From assembly GCF_028274965.1 (NCBI RefSeq), contig NZ_JAQCNO010000048.1:1-64000 (forward strand): DNA of 64,000 nucleotides. Reading direction: 5' to 3'. A model generated the notes under the pieces. It searched no databases, was not told where the DNA came from, and worked only from the letters and a program-made list of their open reading frames with translations. The first letter of the stretch is position 1, and the number at the start of each line of letters is the position of its first letter. A program made the position numbers and the translations under genes. Shown in pieces: positions 28,225 to 39,464 of this stretch. Source of the DNA: Natronomonas sp. GTDB lineage: Archaea; Halobacteriota; Halobacteria; Halobacteriales; Haloarculaceae.

Positions 28225-28917
28225 ATGAACGACGAGGACGACGTGTGGCTCATGAGCGACAACGAGCCGCCGGGGCGAGGGCGGACGCCCGAGGCCCGCG
28301 AGATCGAACCGGCCGCGCCCGAATCGTTCGGCCTCACGCAGGCGTGGTGGGGCGACGGCAAGGGAAAGACGACGGCGACGCTCGGGATGGCCTTCCGGGC
28401 GGCGGGCCACGGCTACCGCGTCCACGTCCTGCAGTTCATGAAAGGCGGGGCGGCGAGCGTCGAGGACGTCCGCGGCGAGTACAACGCGATGGCGGCGATG
28501 CCGGGGCTCACCTACGAGAACCTCGGGCAGTACGGCTGGCACGCGATGAACGACGGGACCGACGAGCGCGACCACGAGGCCGAGGCGAAAGCCGGCCTCG
28601 AGCGGGCCGAAGAGCTCGTCGAGGGGGCGGCGGCCGCGGACCTCTCGACGCCGTTCGACCCCGACGGGCCGCCCGTCGAGGGGGTCCACATGCTCGTGCT
28701 CGACGAGATCCTCTATGCGGCCGACAGGGAGCTCATCGAGCCGGAGGCGGTCCTCGGGCTGATCGACGACGCGCCCGAGGGGCTCGAACTCGTCCTCTCG
28801 GGGAGTCACAACCGGCCGGAGTACCTCCTCGAGGCGGCGGATCTCGTCACGAACGTCCGCAAGGAGAAACACCCGATCGACGCCGGCCAGCGCGCACGGA
28901 AGGGCACCGAGTACTGA
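28225..28917 (+). CDS. cobA: Cob(I)yrinic acid a,c-diamide adenosyltransferase
   Basis: WWGDGKGKTTATLGMAFRAAGHGYRVHVLQFMKG; LVLDEILYA; ELVLSGSHNRPEYLLEAADLVT. Confidence 0.93.
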   Translation: MNDEDDVWLMSDNEPPGRGRTPEAREIEPAAPESFGLTQAWWGDGKGKTTATLGMAFRAAGHGYRVHVLQFMKGGAASVEDVRGEYNAMAAMPGLTYENLGQYGWHAMNDGTDERDHEAEAKAGLERAEELVEGAAAADLSTPFDPDGPPVEGVHMLVLDEILYAADRELIEPEAVLGLIDDAPEGLELVLSGSHNRPEYLLEAADLVTNVRKEKHPIDAGQRARKGTEY

Positions 28918-28936
28918 ACGGGCGGCGGGGCCGCGG

Positions 28937-30904
28937 CTACCGGGAGCGCTCTTGGATGTCCGAGACGACGTCGGGGTTGCGCAGCGTGCTCGTGTCGCCC
29001 AACTCCTCGCTGTTGGCGATGTCGACGAGCAGCCGTCGCATGATCTTCCCGGAGCGCGTCTTGGGCAACTCGGGGGTGAAGACGATCCGTTCGGGCCGGG
29101 CGATCGGGCCGATCGCCTCGGTGACGCCGTCGACGATGGCCTGTTCCATCTCCTCGCTTTCCTCGTAGCCGTCTTCGAGGATGGCGTAGACGTAGACCGC
29201 CTCGCCTTTCAGGTCGTGATCGCCGCCGACGGCCGCGGCCTCGGCGACGCCCTCGACGCCGACGACCGCCGATTCGATCTCCATCGTGCCGAGGCGGTGC
29301 CCGGAAACGTTGATGACGTCGTCGACGCGGCCGAGGATCGTGATGTACCCGTCGTCGTCGATCTTCGCGCCGTCCTCGGGGAAGTACACCCACTCGTCGG
29401 TCTCGGGATCGGAGTACCCCTCCCAGTACTCCGAGACGAACCGGTCGTCGTTTCGGTACAGCGTCCGCAACATCCCCGGCCACGGCCTGTCGACGGTCAC
29501 GTAGCCGGCCTCGCCGGCCGCGACCGGATCGCCGCTCTCGTCGACGACGTCGGCGCTGACCCCGGGCAGCGGCGGCCCGGCGGAGCCGGGTTTCATCTCA
29601 CCGACGGCCGGCAGCGTCGTGATCATCATGCCGCCCGTTTCGGTCTGCCACCAGGTGTCGACGATCGGGCACTCCTCGCCGCCGATGTGCTTGTAGTACC
29701 ACTTCCAGGCCCGCGGGTTGATCGGCTCGCCGACCGTCCCGAGCAGGCGGAGACTCGAGAGGTCATGACGGTCGGGGTACGTCTCGCCCCACTTCATGAA
29801 CGCCCGGATGGCCGTCGGCGCGGTGTACAGCTGGTCGACCCCGTAGGTCTCGACGATCTCCCAGAGGCGGTCTTTCTCGGGGTAGTCCGGCGTCCCCTCG
29901 TACATGACCGTCGTCGTGCCCAACGCGAGCGGCCCGTAGACGATGTAGCTGTGGCCCGTGATCCACCCGATGTCCGCCGCACACCAGTAGGTGTCCTCGG
30001 GTTTGACATCGAGGACGGCGTGGGCGGTCCAGGCGACGTACGACAGGTAGCCGCCGGTCGTGTGTTTGACCCCCTTCGGGGTGCCTGTCGTCCCGGAGGT
30101 GTACATGAGAAACAGCATGTCCTCGGCGTCGCGGGTGACCGGATCGACCGTCTCGCCCTCGTGGTCGGCGACGAGCTCGTCGTAGTCGAGTTGGTTCTCG
30201 CCGAGGTCGTGCTCGGACTCGGGGCCGAGGCGATCGACCACGACCGTCGTCGCGTCGTGCTCGACGCCGTCGAGTCCGTCGTTGGCCTTCGAGAGGTGAT
30301 CGAGCGCGTCGCCGCGGCGGTAGTAGCCGTCGCAGGTGATCAGGTACTCCGAGTCGGCGGCGTTCATCCGGGTCGCCAAGGCGTCGGCCGAAAAGCCCGC
30401 GAAGACGACCGAGTGCGGCGCGCCGATCCGGGCACAGGCGAGCATCGCGATCGGCAGCTCCGGGATCATCGGCATGTACATCGTCACGACGTCGTCCTCC
30501 TCGATGCCGATCGAGCGCAGCGCCGCCGCGAACTCGTTCACCTCACGATGGAGCTCCGCGTAGCTGAACGACCGGGTGTCGCCGAGTTCGCCCTCCCACT
30601 GGATCGCGGTCTCGTCGCCGCGGTCGGCGAGGTGCCGGTCGAGGCAGTTCGCCGAGGCGTTGAGCTTCCCCCCGGTGAACCACTCGTAGAACGGCTCCTC
30701 GACGTCGTCGAGCACCTCGTCGTAGTCGCGCTCCCAGTCGAGTAGCTCGGCCGCCCGCTCCCAGCACTCGGGCCAGTCGTCCTCGAACGCCTCGTATATC
30801 CCGGGGTCGGAGACGTTCGCCTGCTCGACGAACGACTCGGGCGGCTCGAAGGCGTCCTGTTCGGCCAGCCGTGCTTCGAGTTGTGCGTCCTCGGAGTCGG
30901 ACAT
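28937..30904 (-). CDS. acs: Acetate--CoA ligase
   Basis: YTSGTTGTPKGVKHTTGGYL; WWQTETGGMMIT; GHRLGTMEIESA; TRSGKIMRRLL. Confidence 0.96.
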   Translation of the reverse strand: MSDSEDAQLEARLAEQDAFEPPESFVEQANVSDPGIYEAFEDDWPECWERAAELLDWERDYDEVLDDVEEPFYEWFTGGKLNASANCLDRHLADRGDETAIQWEGELGDTRSFSYAELHREVNEFAAALRSIGIEEDDVVTMYMPMIPELPIAMLACARIGAPHSVVFAGFSADALATRMNAADSEYLITCDGYYRRGDALDHLSKANDGLDGVEHDATTVVVDRLGPESEHDLGENQLDYDELVADHEGETVDPVTRDAEDMLFLMYTSGTTGTPKGVKHTTGGYLSYVAWTAHAVLDVKPEDTYWCAADIGWITGHSYIVYGPLALGTTTVMYEGTPDYPEKDRLWEIVETYGVDQLYTAPTAIRAFMKWGETYPDRHDLSSLRLLGTVGEPINPRAWKWYYKHIGGEECPIVDTWWQTETGGMMITTLPAVGEMKPGSAGPPLPGVSADVVDESGDPVAAGEAGYVTVDRPWPGMLRTLYRNDDRFVSEYWEGYSDPETDEWVYFPEDGAKIDDDGYITILGRVDDVINVSGHRLGTMEIESAVVGVEGVAEAAAVGGDHDLKGEAVYVYAILEDGYEESEEMEQAIVDGVTEAIGPIARPERIVFTPELPKTRSGKIMRRLLVDIANSEELGDTSTLRNPDVVSDIQERSR

Positions 30905-30942
30905 GGTGTCCTATTGGACAGTTCCCGGTATAATAACGATTG

Positions 30943-30952
30943 TTGTGCACAA
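30943..30952. promoter_or_regulatory. Palindrome TTGTGCACAA upstream of acs TATA-like box
   Basis: Perfect 10-bp palindrome just upstream of minus-strand TTATTATA; acs ATG at 30904. Confidence 0.6.
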
Positions 30953-31092
30953 AAGCGCGCCCGGGGACGAACGCGGCGCGAGGCTGCCGACGGAACGAGC
31001 GCCGCCGCGGACCCCCGGTAGCTCCCAACTGACAGGCCGACGGGGCGGCCGCACCGATAGCGTTAGGGGCGCACCCGTCGTACGCCGCGTAC

Positions 31093-32181
31093 GTGTCACG
31101 GATCGCAGTCGAAACCGGGGTGAACGCGGCATCGGCCGCCGGGCGGGCCGCACGCGTCGCGCACGTCGATTACGTCGCCGACGAACAGACCGAACGGGCG
31201 GACGCCGTGTCGTTTCTGAGCGAGGTGCTCTCGGACCCGTTCAACCTCGCGGTCGTCCTCACAAGCGGCGCCGTCGTCGTCGTCGGCCTGCTCGCGTACC
31301 TCGCAATCAGGCCGACGATCGAGGACATCGTCGTGCTCCGGGAGACCCTCGCCGGGTACGGCGATCTCGTCCCGTGGATGCTGCGGCTCTCGGCGGGGCT
31401 GCCGCTCATCGGCGCGGGGTTTCAGGGCTATCTGTTCGCGCCGACGGCGGGGTTCGACGTCGCCGCGAACCCGGCGCTGCGGCTGTTGTTCATCGGGCTC
31501 GGCTTTACGCTCCTGTTCGGGTTGGCGACGCGGACCGTCGCGGCGGTCGGCATCGCGGCGTACGCGTGGTCGCTCACCGCCGACCTCTCGGTCGTCCTCG
31601 CCGTCGAGTACGTCCCGATCCTCCTCTCGTTGGTGGTACTGGGGGCCGGACGCCCGAGCGCGGACGACATGCTCCTCGCGGTCGCGGCGGCGGAGGGCAC
31701 CTACTACGGCCGCATCGACCCGGTGCACCGCTTCAAGCGGCGGGTGGACGCGGTGGTGCGCCGCTTCGAGCGGTTCGTCCCGGTCGTCCTCCGGGTCGGG
31801 ATGGGGGTGTCGTTCGTCTATCTCGGCGCGGTACAGAAGCTCGCCTCCCCGGCGAGCGCGCTGTCCGTCGTCGAGAGGTACGGCCTGACGGCGGTCGTGC
31901 CGGTCGATCCGGGGCTGTGGGTTCTCGGTGCCGGGGTGGCCGAGATCGCCGTCGGGGTCGCGCTCGTGGTCGGGGCGTTCACGCGGGGGGCGGCGGCCGT
32001 CTCGTTCGGGCTGTTCACGCTCACGCTGTTCGGGCTCCCCGACGACCCCGTGTTGGCCCACGTCGCGCTTTTCGGCCTGGCGTCGGCCGTGTTCACGCTC
32101 GGCGCGGGGCCGCTCTCGTTCGACAACCGGTTCGGACGGCCGGCGTTGCGGCCCTCGGAGTCGGCCGTCTCGACCGACTGA
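31093..32181 (+). CDS. DoxX-like integral membrane protein
   Basis: Multi-[42 protein letters not shown] start. Confidence 0.75.
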   Translation: MSRIAVETGVNAASAAGRAARVAHVDYVADEQTERADAVSFLSEVLSDPFNLAVVLTSGAVVVVGLLAYLAIRPTIEDIVVLRETLAGYGDLVPWMLRLSAGLPLIGAGFQGYLFAPTAGFDVAANPALRLLFIGLGFTLLFGLATRTVAAVGIAAYAWSLTADLSVVLAVEYVPILLSLVVLGAGRPSADDMLLAVAAAEGTYYGRIDPVHRFKRRVDAVVRRFERFVPVVLRVGMGVSFVYLGAVQKLASPASALSVVERYGLTAVVPVDPGLWVLGAGVAEIAVGVALVVGAFTRGAAAVSFGLFTLTLFGLPDDPVLAHVALFGLASAVFTLGAGPLSFDNRFGRPALRPSESAVSTD

Positions 32182-32203
32182 GCGCCCGACGGCCCGCCGC
32201 GGG

Positions 32204-32593
32204 CTACAGGGTCGATCCCCCGCGGTACCGGTAGTCGCCGAAGCCGAGAAGCGGCCAGAAGACGACCGGGATCAGCCACAGGCCGACGCCAAAGAGGATG
32301 CCCTGTCCGAACTCCCGGGCGATGTCGAGGCTGACCTTGATGACGGCGACGAGTTGGACGAACGGGACGAAAAGCAGCGCGAACCACCACCACGCGTTGT
32401 CGCTTATCCGGACCATCACCCAGAGGTTATACAGCGGGATGACCGCAGCCCACCCCGGTTCCCCCGCCTTCTCGAAGGTCTTCCACGCGCCGGCGATCAC
32501 GACCGCGAGGAACACGAGCGACAACAGCGACCCGAACGTTCCGCCGGCGTCTCCCGCCTGCAGGGGAGCGAGCGCTCCCGTAAAAAACGACAT
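32204..32593 (-). CDS. DUF5684-like membrane protein
   Basis: [63 protein letters not shown]. Confidence 0.8.
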   Translation of the reverse strand: MSFFTGALAPLQAGDAGGTFGSLLSLVFLAVVIAGAWKTFEKAGEPGWAAVIPLYNLWVMVRISDNAWWWFALLFVPFVQLVAVIKVSLDIAREFGQGILFGVGLWLIPVVFWPLLGFGDYRYRGGSTL

Positions 32594-32704
32594 ACGGGCT
32601 CTGTGCCGCCCGAGGCTATAAACGCTGTGTCGTTTGGCGCGCCGAACGGCCGTTATCGCTCCGCCGTCCGAAATCGGTATGACGGTCCCGCCCCGAGCAG
32701 TGGT

Positions 32705-34192
32705 GTGTCACGCGCTCGGACGGTCCTCGTCGCCGGGACCGCGAGTCACGTCGGCAAGTCCACCGTCGCCGCGGGGCTCTGTCGGCTGTTGGCCGATCGG
32801 GGCGTCGACGTCGCCCCGTTCAAGGCCCAGAACATGTCGAACAACGCCCGGGCGGTCGCCCGCGCGGACGGCGAGGGCTTCGGCGAGATCGGCGTCTCGC
32901 AGTACGCCCAAGCGGCAGCCGCCCGGACGCCGGCGACGACGGACCACAACCCGGTGCTTCTGAAGCCCCGCGGCGACGGCGAGTCGCAGCTCGTCGTCGA
33001 CGGCGAGGCGGTGGGGCACTTCTCGGCCGGGACGTACTACGAGGACCACTGGGAGCGCGCCCGCGAGGCGGCGGCGGCCGCCCACGAGCGCCTCGCCGAA
33101 CGCCACGACGTCGTGGTCGCCGAGGGGGCCGGATCGATCGCCGAGATCAATCTTCACGACCGGGATCTGGCGAACATCGAGACGGCGCGGTTCGCCGACG
33201 CGGACGTGCTGTTGGTCGGCGACATCGAGCGCGGCGGCGTGTTCGCCTCCCTCGTGGGGACGCTCGAGCTCCTGCCGTCCGGCGTTGCGGACCGCGTCGC
33301 CGGGGCACTCATCAGCAAGTTCCGGGGCGATCGGGCGCTCTTAGAGCCCGGGCTCGAAGCCTTCGAGGACCGGACGGGCGTGTCGGTCCTCGGGGTGCTT
33401 CCGTACGACGATCCCGGGCTGCCCGAGGAGGACAGCGTTTCGCTTCCAGCCCCCGACGCCGCGGCGACGATCGGCGACGGCGACGAGGTCGGGGACGAGC
33501 GGGCCGTGACCGTCGCCGTCCCGCGGTTCCGGCGGGCGTCGAACGTCACCGACGTCGAACCGCTCGCGGAGGTCCCCGGCGTCCGGGTTCGGTTCGTTCC
33601 GCTCGACGCGCCGCTTTCGGCCGACGCCGTCGTCCTCACGGGCACGAAAAACACCGTCGACGACGCGATCGAAGCGAAGGAGGCCGGCCTCTACGACGCC
33701 CTCCGGGCGTTCGAGGGGCCGATCGTCGGGCTGTGCGGCGGGTACCAACTGCTCGGCGAGCGGCTGTTGAACGCCGGCGTCGAGGGGACCGGCGACGCCG
33801 AAACGGTCCCCGGCGTCGGGCTGTTGCCGGTCGAGACCCGGTTTAGCCCCCGAAAGACGGTCGAGCCGATCGAGCGACGCTTGGAGGGGTGTGGGCCCCT
33901 CGAGGGGGCAGAGGGGGCCGTTTCGGGGTACGAGATCCACATGGGCGACAGCGAGCGCCTCAAGAGGACCGCCCGGCCGTTCGACGGCGAGGGGGCCGCA
34001 ACGGACGACGTCCTCGGGACGTACCTCCACGGGCTCTTCGAGAACCGGGTCGCCCGCGAGGCGTTCGTCGATCGGGTCTACGAGTCGGCCGGCCGGGACA
34101 GACCGGAGACCGACGGCGAGGACCGAGACCCCTACGACCGGGCCGCCGGGCTCCTTGAGGGGGTCGATCTCGGGGCGCTCGGGCTCGGCTAG
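32705..34192 (+). CDS. cbiP: Cobyric acid synthase
   Basis: [58 protein letters not shown] start. Confidence 0.93.
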   Translation: MSRARTVLVAGTASHVGKSTVAAGLCRLLADRGVDVAPFKAQNMSNNARAVARADGEGFGEIGVSQYAQAAAARTPATTDHNPVLLKPRGDGESQLVVDGEAVGHFSAGTYYEDHWERAREAAAAAHERLAERHDVVVAEGAGSIAEINLHDRDLANIETARFADADVLLVGDIERGGVFASLVGTLELLPSGVADRVAGALISKFRGDRALLEPGLEAFEDRTGVSVLGVLPYDDPGLPEEDSVSLPAPDAAATIGDGDEVGDERAVTVAVPRFRRASNVTDVEPLAEVPGVRVRFVPLDAPLSADAVVLTGTKNTVDDAIEAKEAGLYDALRAFEGPIVGLCGGYQLLGERLLNAGVEGTGDAETVPGVGLLPVETRFSPRKTVEPIERRLEGCGPLEGAEGAVSGYEIHMGDSERLKRTARPFDGEGAATDDVLGTYLHGLFENRVAREAFVDRVYESAGRDRPETDGEDRDPYDRAAGLLEGVDLGALGLG

Positions 34193-34202
34193 GACGTCGG
34201 CC

Positions 34203-34982
34203 TCACACCGCGCCGGCCGTCACGTAGAACGGAACGGTCTCGGTGCGGCGGTACTCGCCGCGTTCGAGCTGCGAAACGGCGTCGCGGCCCATCGCCCGCC
34301 ACGCCGAGCGCAGCGCGTCGAGCGCCTCCTCGTCGCCGGCCATCGCCGGGCGGCGATCCCGGAGCCCGTCGCCGCGCGCCATCCGGCCGACGGCGGCCAC
34401 GTCGCGCTCGGTGTAGGGCGGCTCGACGACGAGCGTCTGCTCGTAGCGGGCCGTCGTCACGTCCGACAGCCCGACCTCGCGGAACAGGTCGGCGGCGTCG
34501 GCCCCGAGGGCGACGTCGGTGTCGACGCCGCGGAGGTACCGCGTCCGGGCCCGCTCGGCGAGGCGGCTCTCGGCGTCGACCGTCGAGTCGATCCGCACCG
34601 CGTCGTTGTCCGGCTCGATGCAGGCGACGCGGTCGCGGGCGACCCGGGCGAACTCCTCGAGGGCGCGGCGGGGCTCGGAGAGGTTGATCAAAAGCGCCTG
34701 GCAGGCGACGAGATCGAAACACGCGTCGGCGAAGGGCAGGCGGTAGGCGTCGCCGCGGACGGTCGGGCCGGCGAGTTCGGCGAGCAGCCCCCCGTCGCGG
34801 TCGCAGCCGACGGCCTCGCCCGGCGACTCCTCGCGGAGGACGCGGGTCAACGCCCCCTCGCCGCAGCCGACGTCGAGGATCGACGAACGACTCGCGAGTT
34901 CGAGCGCCGAGAGCGCGGCGCGGCTGTCGTCCCACATCCCGCGGCGCGTCTCCCGAAGGTACTCGGCGTCGAACTCCCGCAT
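34203..34982 (-). CDS. Class I SAM-dependent methyltransferase
   Basis: SSILDVGCGEGALTRVLREESPG. Confidence 0.9.
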   Translation of the reverse strand: MREFDAEYLRETRRGMWDDSRAALSALELASRSSILDVGCGEGALTRVLREESPGEAVGCDRDGGLLAELAGPTVRGDAYRLPFADACFDLVACQALLINLSEPRRALEEFARVARDRVACIEPDNDAVRIDSTVDAESRLAERARTRYLRGVDTDVALGADAADLFREVGLSDVTTARYEQTLVVEPPYTERDVAAVGRMARGDGLRDRRPAMAGDEEALDALRSAWRAMGRDAVSQLERGEYRRTETVPFYVTAGAV

Positions 34983-35005
34983 CGGGCCCCGTTGGGCGGT
35001 GCCAG

Positions 35006-36232
35006 TCAAAAACCCCCGGACGCGCCCCGCCGGGCGAGGACGTACGCGACGGCCCCGATCCCGAGGACGGACGCGCCACAGACCACGAGGAGCGCCCGGT
35101 AGCCGGCGCTCGGGGTCCCGAAGGCCGTCTCGGCGACGAATGTGAACGCGACCGGCCCGAGCGTCTGTCCGAGCCGGAGCACGGCGGTCCGCATCCCCAT
35201 CATGCCGGCCCGGAGATCCCCCGAGACCGCGGTCACGATGGCCGTGTCGACCGACGGGATCACGAGCCCGAACCCGACGCCGAAGAGCAGAAGCGACGCG
35301 CCGACGAAGGCCGGCGAGGGCGCGATCCGGACGGCGAGCAGGCTACAGCCGTAGGCGACGAAGCCGAGCGCGACCAACTCGGTCGCGTTTCGCCACTCCG
35401 AGACGCGGCCGTACTGCGAGGAGACGACGGCGCTGGCGACGGCGACGGCCGCCAGGAGTGGTCCGATCTCGGCCGACGAGAGGTCGAACTCGTCGCTCAA
35501 AAGCAGCGGGAGCGCGGTCTGGACGGCGCCGTAGAAGACGAAAAAGACGACGAAGATCGCGCCGAAGATCGCGAGCGGGCGGGGGCGGACGGCGACGGCC
35601 CCGAGCCCGCGGAGGTACGTCCGGACGTCGCTCGGGGCGCCCGTCTCCGGTTCGGGCAGGGAGACGGCGGCGGCGACCGCGACGGCGATCCCGATCCCGA
35701 AGAACAGAAACGGCACGCTCCAGCGGATCCCCGCCAACGCCCCGCCGATGAGCGGGTAGGCGGCCGAGCCGGTTCCGATCACGCTCGAGTTGATCCCCAT
35801 GACGGCGTCCCGGCGGGGCCCGTCGTAGACGTCGCCGATGAGCGTCACGGCGAGCGTCACGAGCGCGCTCGCGCCGATGCCCTGCAGAAACCGGAGCGCG
35901 AGCACGGCGGAGAACGCCTCGACGAAGGCGATCCCGGCGCCGCCGGCCCCGAAGACGAAAAGCAGCGGAACGATGGTCCGTCTGCGACCGATGCGGTCGG
36001 CGACGAGGCCGACGAACGGCGTCAGAAACACCCCCGGCAGCGTGTACGCGGTGATAACGAGCCCGATCCGCGCGTCGGTCACGCCGAAGACCCCCCGGAG
36101 TTCCGGCAGGATCGGGCTGATGAGCGACACCCCCATGACGCCCATGAGCGAACTCGCGAGGATGACGTGAAGCGTGGGCGAGCGCCACGGGACGTCCGAG
36201 CCTCCGTCCGCGTCGCTGTCTGCACACATCAT
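35006..36232 (-). CDS. MFS transporter
   Basis: 12-TM-like protein, GLVADRIGRRRTIVPLLFVFGAGG. Confidence 0.9.
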   Translation of the reverse strand: MMCADSDADGGSDVPWRSPTLHVILASSLMGVMGVSLISPILPELRGVFGVTDARIGLVITAYTLPGVFLTPFVGLVADRIGRRRTIVPLLFVFGAGGAGIAFVEAFSAVLALRFLQGIGASALVTLAVTLIGDVYDGPRRDAVMGINSSVIGTGSAAYPLIGGALAGIRWSVPFLFFGIGIAVAVAAAVSLPEPETGAPSDVRTYLRGLGAVAVRPRPLAIFGAIFVVFFVFYGAVQTALPLLLSDEFDLSSAEIGPLLAAVAVASAVVSSQYGRVSEWRNATELVALGFVAYGCSLLAVRIAPSPAFVGASLLLFGVGFGLVIPSVDTAIVTAVSGDLRAGMMGMRTAVLRLGQTLGPVAFTFVAETAFGTPSAGYRALLVVCGASVLGIGAVAYVLARRGASGGF

Positions 36233-36340
36233 CGCGTCCGACTCGGCACTGGGCGGAGGGACGATTAAGGGGCGCGGTTCGGGGACCGAACGCGCGTCCG
36301 GGGGAGAGTCGAGGGTCGACGGTCGAGGGTCGGCGTCGGG

Positions 36341-37174
36341 CTACCGATCGGCCAACTCGCGGACCCGCTCGACGTTCCAGGCGTAGGACTTGCCGTCCTC
36401 GGTCGGCGTCTCCAAGACGAGCGGGACGTCGGCGACCGCGTCGTGGTTGATGAACGCCGCCATGCCCTCGTCGCCGATCAGCCCCTCGCCGACGTGGGCG
36501 TGTTCGTCCTTGTTCGTGCCGCAGGCGTGTTTCGAGTCGTTGAGATGGACGCACTCGAGGCGCTCGCGGCCGATCGTCTCGTCGAACGCCGCGAACGTCT
36601 CCTCAACGCCGGCGGGCGTCGAGAGGTCGTAGCCGGCGGCAAAGAGGTGCGCCGTGTCCAGACAGACGTCCAACTCGATCGAACACCGATCGAGGACGCC
36701 GGCGAGTTCCTCGAAGCTGCTGCCGAGTTTCGTGCCGCCGCCGGCGTCGGACTCGACGAGCACCGTGACGTCGTCGGGGACCTCGAGTTCCTCGAGCGCC
36801 GAGGCGGCGTTGTCGAGACCCCCCTCGACGCCCGCGCCCGTGTGCGCCCCGAGGTGGACGTTGACGTACGGAACGCCGAGCGTCGACGCGGCGTCGAGTT
36901 CCGCCTGCATCGACACGATCGATTTCTCGCGGAGCCCCTCCTTGGGCGTACAGAGGTTGACGAGGTAGGAACTGTGGATCACCCACGGGCCGATGTCGTG
37001 TTCGGCCGCGGTCTCGCGGAACCGCTCGGCCTCCTCGTCGCCGACGTCCGGATCCTGCCAGACCTGCGGCGAGTGCGTGAAGATCTGCCCGCAGTTGCCG
37101 CCGTACTCGATCTGTTCGTCGACCGCGTTGTCGATCCCGCCCGCGATGGAGGTGTGGGCACCGATCCTGAGCAT
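36341..37174 (-). CDS. nfo: Deoxyribonuclease IV (AP endonuclease, Nfo family)
   Basis: [63 protein letters not shown]. Confidence 0.94.
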   Translation of the reverse strand: MLRIGAHTSIAGGIDNAVDEQIEYGGNCGQIFTHSPQVWQDPDVGDEEAERFRETAAEHDIGPWVIHSSYLVNLCTPKEGLREKSIVSMQAELDAASTLGVPYVNVHLGAHTGAGVEGGLDNAASALEELEVPDDVTVLVESDAGGGTKLGSSFEELAGVLDRCSIELDVCLDTAHLFAAGYDLSTPAGVEETFAAFDETIGRERLECVHLNDSKHACGTNKDEHAHVGEGLIGDEGMAAFINHDAVADVPLVLETPTEDGKSYAWNVERVRELADR

Positions 37175-37243
37175 ACCCACACTCCGCGGAGGCGGCGCAT
37201 AGTGGCTTCGGATCGCCGCGAGCCCTCGACCCGGGTATCGCCC

Positions 37244-38050
37244 TCACGCCGCGGGGTCGCTCCGGGATCGCACCCAACGGTCGTGGTCGTACTTGCGTTC
37301 GCACAGCGCCGCGGCCGAGTCGCGCTCGGCGTCGGTCCACGAGCCGAACTCGGCGTCGGCCCACGCGGTCAGCGAAGCGGTCAGTTCCTCGACGAACGCG
37401 GAGCGCTCCGGGGCGGCCTCGCCGAGGACGTCACAGAGTCCACAGACGCGGTCCCCGAACTCGGCCGGCGAGAGGGGCGGATCGGCGACGCAGGCGAGGT
37501 GGGCCTCGGGGTCGGACTCGTAGGTCAACGACCCGTGTTGGACGATCGCCTCGCGCGTTCGGTACTGGGCGTTGCCGGCGATCTTCCGGCCGTCCGGTCC
37601 GACGAGGTCGTGTGCGGGATCGAGCCCGCGGAGATAACAGAGGGGGTCGTACAGCGACGGCGACTCGGCGGGGGCGAACCCGACCTCGGCGCCGACCGAC
37701 TCGAAGGCGTCCACCACCGGGGCCAGGAGCCGCCGGTAGCACTCGGTCACGTCGCCGGGGAACTCCGAGGCCGGCGCGACGATCGAGTACGCGACGTCGC
37801 CGAACCCGTCGTGGTAGATCGCGCCCCCGCCGGTCTGGCGTCTGGTGACGTCGATGTCCCGGTTTCGGCAGTGGGTCCAATCGACGACCGAGGGATCGGT
37901 GCCGTACCCGAGCGTGAGCGTGCTCGGGGTCCACCGGTAGAGCCGGACCGTCGCCGGGCCGCCCGAGGCGACGGTCTCTGCGGCCACCTCATCGAGCGCC
38001 ATCGCGGTCGGGCCCCCGAGTTGCTCCTCGGGGATCACTCGCCACTCCAT
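37244..38050 (-). CDS. Lipoate--protein ligase family protein
   Basis: RLYRWTPSTLTLGYGTDPSVVDWTHCRNRDIDVTRRQTGGGAIYHDGFGDVAYSIVAP. Confidence 0.85.
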   Translation of the reverse strand: MEWRVIPEEQLGGPTAMALDEVAAETVASGGPATVRLYRWTPSTLTLGYGTDPSVVDWTHCRNRDIDVTRRQTGGGAIYHDGFGDVAYSIVAPASEFPGDVTECYRRLLAPVVDAFESVGAEVGFAPAESPSLYDPLCYLRGLDPAHDLVGPDGRKIAGNAQYRTREAIVQHGSLTYESDPEAHLACVADPPLSPAEFGDRVCGLCDVLGEAAPERSAFVEELTASLTAWADAEFGSWTDAERDSAAALCERKYDHDRWVRSRSDPAA

Positions 38051-38088
38051 GCCCGGGCTTCGCCGCGGAGCGAAAAAGCGGTTGTGCC

Positions 38089-38820
38089 CTACGGGAACAG
38101 CTGTCGGTCGAGCCGTTCGACCGCGGTGTCGGCGACCTCCCGTAGGTTGACGGCGTCCTCGCGGTTGTACGAGACGAGCGTATCGAGCGCGCCGTCGACG
38201 CCGCGCTCGTGTTCACGCCACAGCCGGACGGCGTCCTCCCCGGAGATGTCGGGGCGGTCCCGCTCGACGCCGACGGCCGGTTCGATCCGTTTCAGCCCGC
38301 CGGTTAGTCCGACGCGTCGGCAGGGGTACATGAGATCGAGATGCGGCGCATCGATCGCGATGCCGAAGGAAGTCTCGAGGAACGGAACGTCGAAACGGGC
38401 CCCGTTGAACGTGATCAAAAGCGGCGCGTCGAGGAGTTCACGGAGGTTCTCGGCGGTCAGGTCGTCGCCGCGAACGAGCGTTTCGGTCCGGCCGCCCCGG
38501 TGGGCACTGACGCAGGTCACGTCGTCGCGAGCGTGGTTCAGCCCCGTCGTCTCGATGTCGAAGAAACACGCCGCGTCGCGGAAGTTCTCGTAGAGCCGCC
38601 ACCGCGCTCCGTCCGGGAGTTCCCGGTCGAAAAACGCCGCGTCCCCGTCGGCCAGTCGGGGGCGAGCGTGGTCGATGAACGACTCGATGCGGTCGGCCGT
38701 CGTCGGCCCGCAGAGCGTCGGATCGAACTCCGACCAGGTCCGTGCGCCGGCCGCCCAGATGTTCCGTTCGGTGGTTTCGCCGACCCCGTCGACGGCGATG
38801 TACGTGTTTTCGAGTCGCAC
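38089..38820 (-). CDS. Ribonuclease H-like 3'-5' exonuclease domain protein
   Basis: CFFDIETTGLNHARDDVTCVSAHRG; LITFNGARFDVPFLE; YNREDAVNL DEDD-like motifs; GTG start. Confidence 0.85.
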   Translation of the reverse strand: MRLENTYIAVDGVGETTERNIWAAGARTWSEFDPTLCGPTTADRIESFIDHARPRLADGDAAFFDRELPDGARWRLYENFRDAACFFDIETTGLNHARDDVTCVSAHRGGRTETLVRGDDLTAENLRELLDAPLLITFNGARFDVPFLETSFGIAIDAPHLDLMYPCRRVGLTGGLKRIEPAVGVERDRPDISGEDAVRLWREHERGVDGALDTLVSYNREDAVNLREVADTAVERLDRQLFP

Positions 38821-38845
38821 GTATCCTCCTGTGTCGGGCAGGCCC

Positions 38846-39424
38846 CTAAATCGATCGCTCGTACTCCAACTCGCCGGCGACCGCCTCGGCGAGTGCCGGC
38901 CCGCACTCGCGTTCGACGACGTGGAGCGCGAGGTCGAACCCCGAGGTGATACCGCCGGCGGTGAGGACCACTCCGGCGTCGACGACGCGCTCCTCGCGCA
39001 CGTCGACGCCCATCGCCCGGAGGTCCTCGCGTGCGGTGTGGTGCGTCGCCGCCGGTCGGCCCTCAAGAACGCCCGCCGCGGCGAGCAAGAGCGATCCGGT
39101 ACAAACCGAGCCGACGGCGCCGCCGGCCTCGAACCGTTCGGCGATCGACTCGGGGATGTCGCCGCGGTCGTACTCGCGTCGGACGCCGGGCGCATCAGGG
39201 TCGTTCCAGCCGCCGCCCGGGACGAGAAGGAAGTCGGGCTCCGAGAGCGTGCCGTCGGGTTCGACCCGGAGACCGCTTCTGGCTTCGACGCGGTCGGCCG
39301 GGGCGACGGTCACGAGGGCGGCGTCGATCGCGCCGCCGCGGCGGTTCGCGATCCGGAACACCTCGTAGGGAGCGATCGCGTCGAGTTCGTCGAAGCCGTC
39401 GAAAACGAGGATCTCGGTGTCCAT
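38846..39424 (-). CDS. DJ-1/PfpI family protein
   Basis: MDTEILVFDGFDELDAIAPYEVF; GSVCTGSLLLAAAGVLEGRPATTHH-type nucleophile elbow. Confidence 0.9.
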   Translation of the reverse strand: MDTEILVFDGFDELDAIAPYEVFRIANRRGGAIDAALVTVAPADRVEARSGLRVEPDGTLSEPDFLLVPGGGWNDPDAPGVRREYDRGDIPESIAERFEAGGAVGSVCTGSLLLAAAGVLEGRPAATHHTAREDLRAMGVDVREERVVDAGVVLTAGGITSGFDLALHVVERECGPALAEAVAGELEYERSI

Positions 39425-39464
39425 GCCGATCGCTCGGCCGGGGCGGACTTAGCCGCCCCGGTCG

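Noticed and set aside
36308-36335. GTCGAGGGTCG tandem repeat near the MFS/nfo gap
   Set aside because: Two copies of a short GC-rich unit; likely slippage, no evident function.
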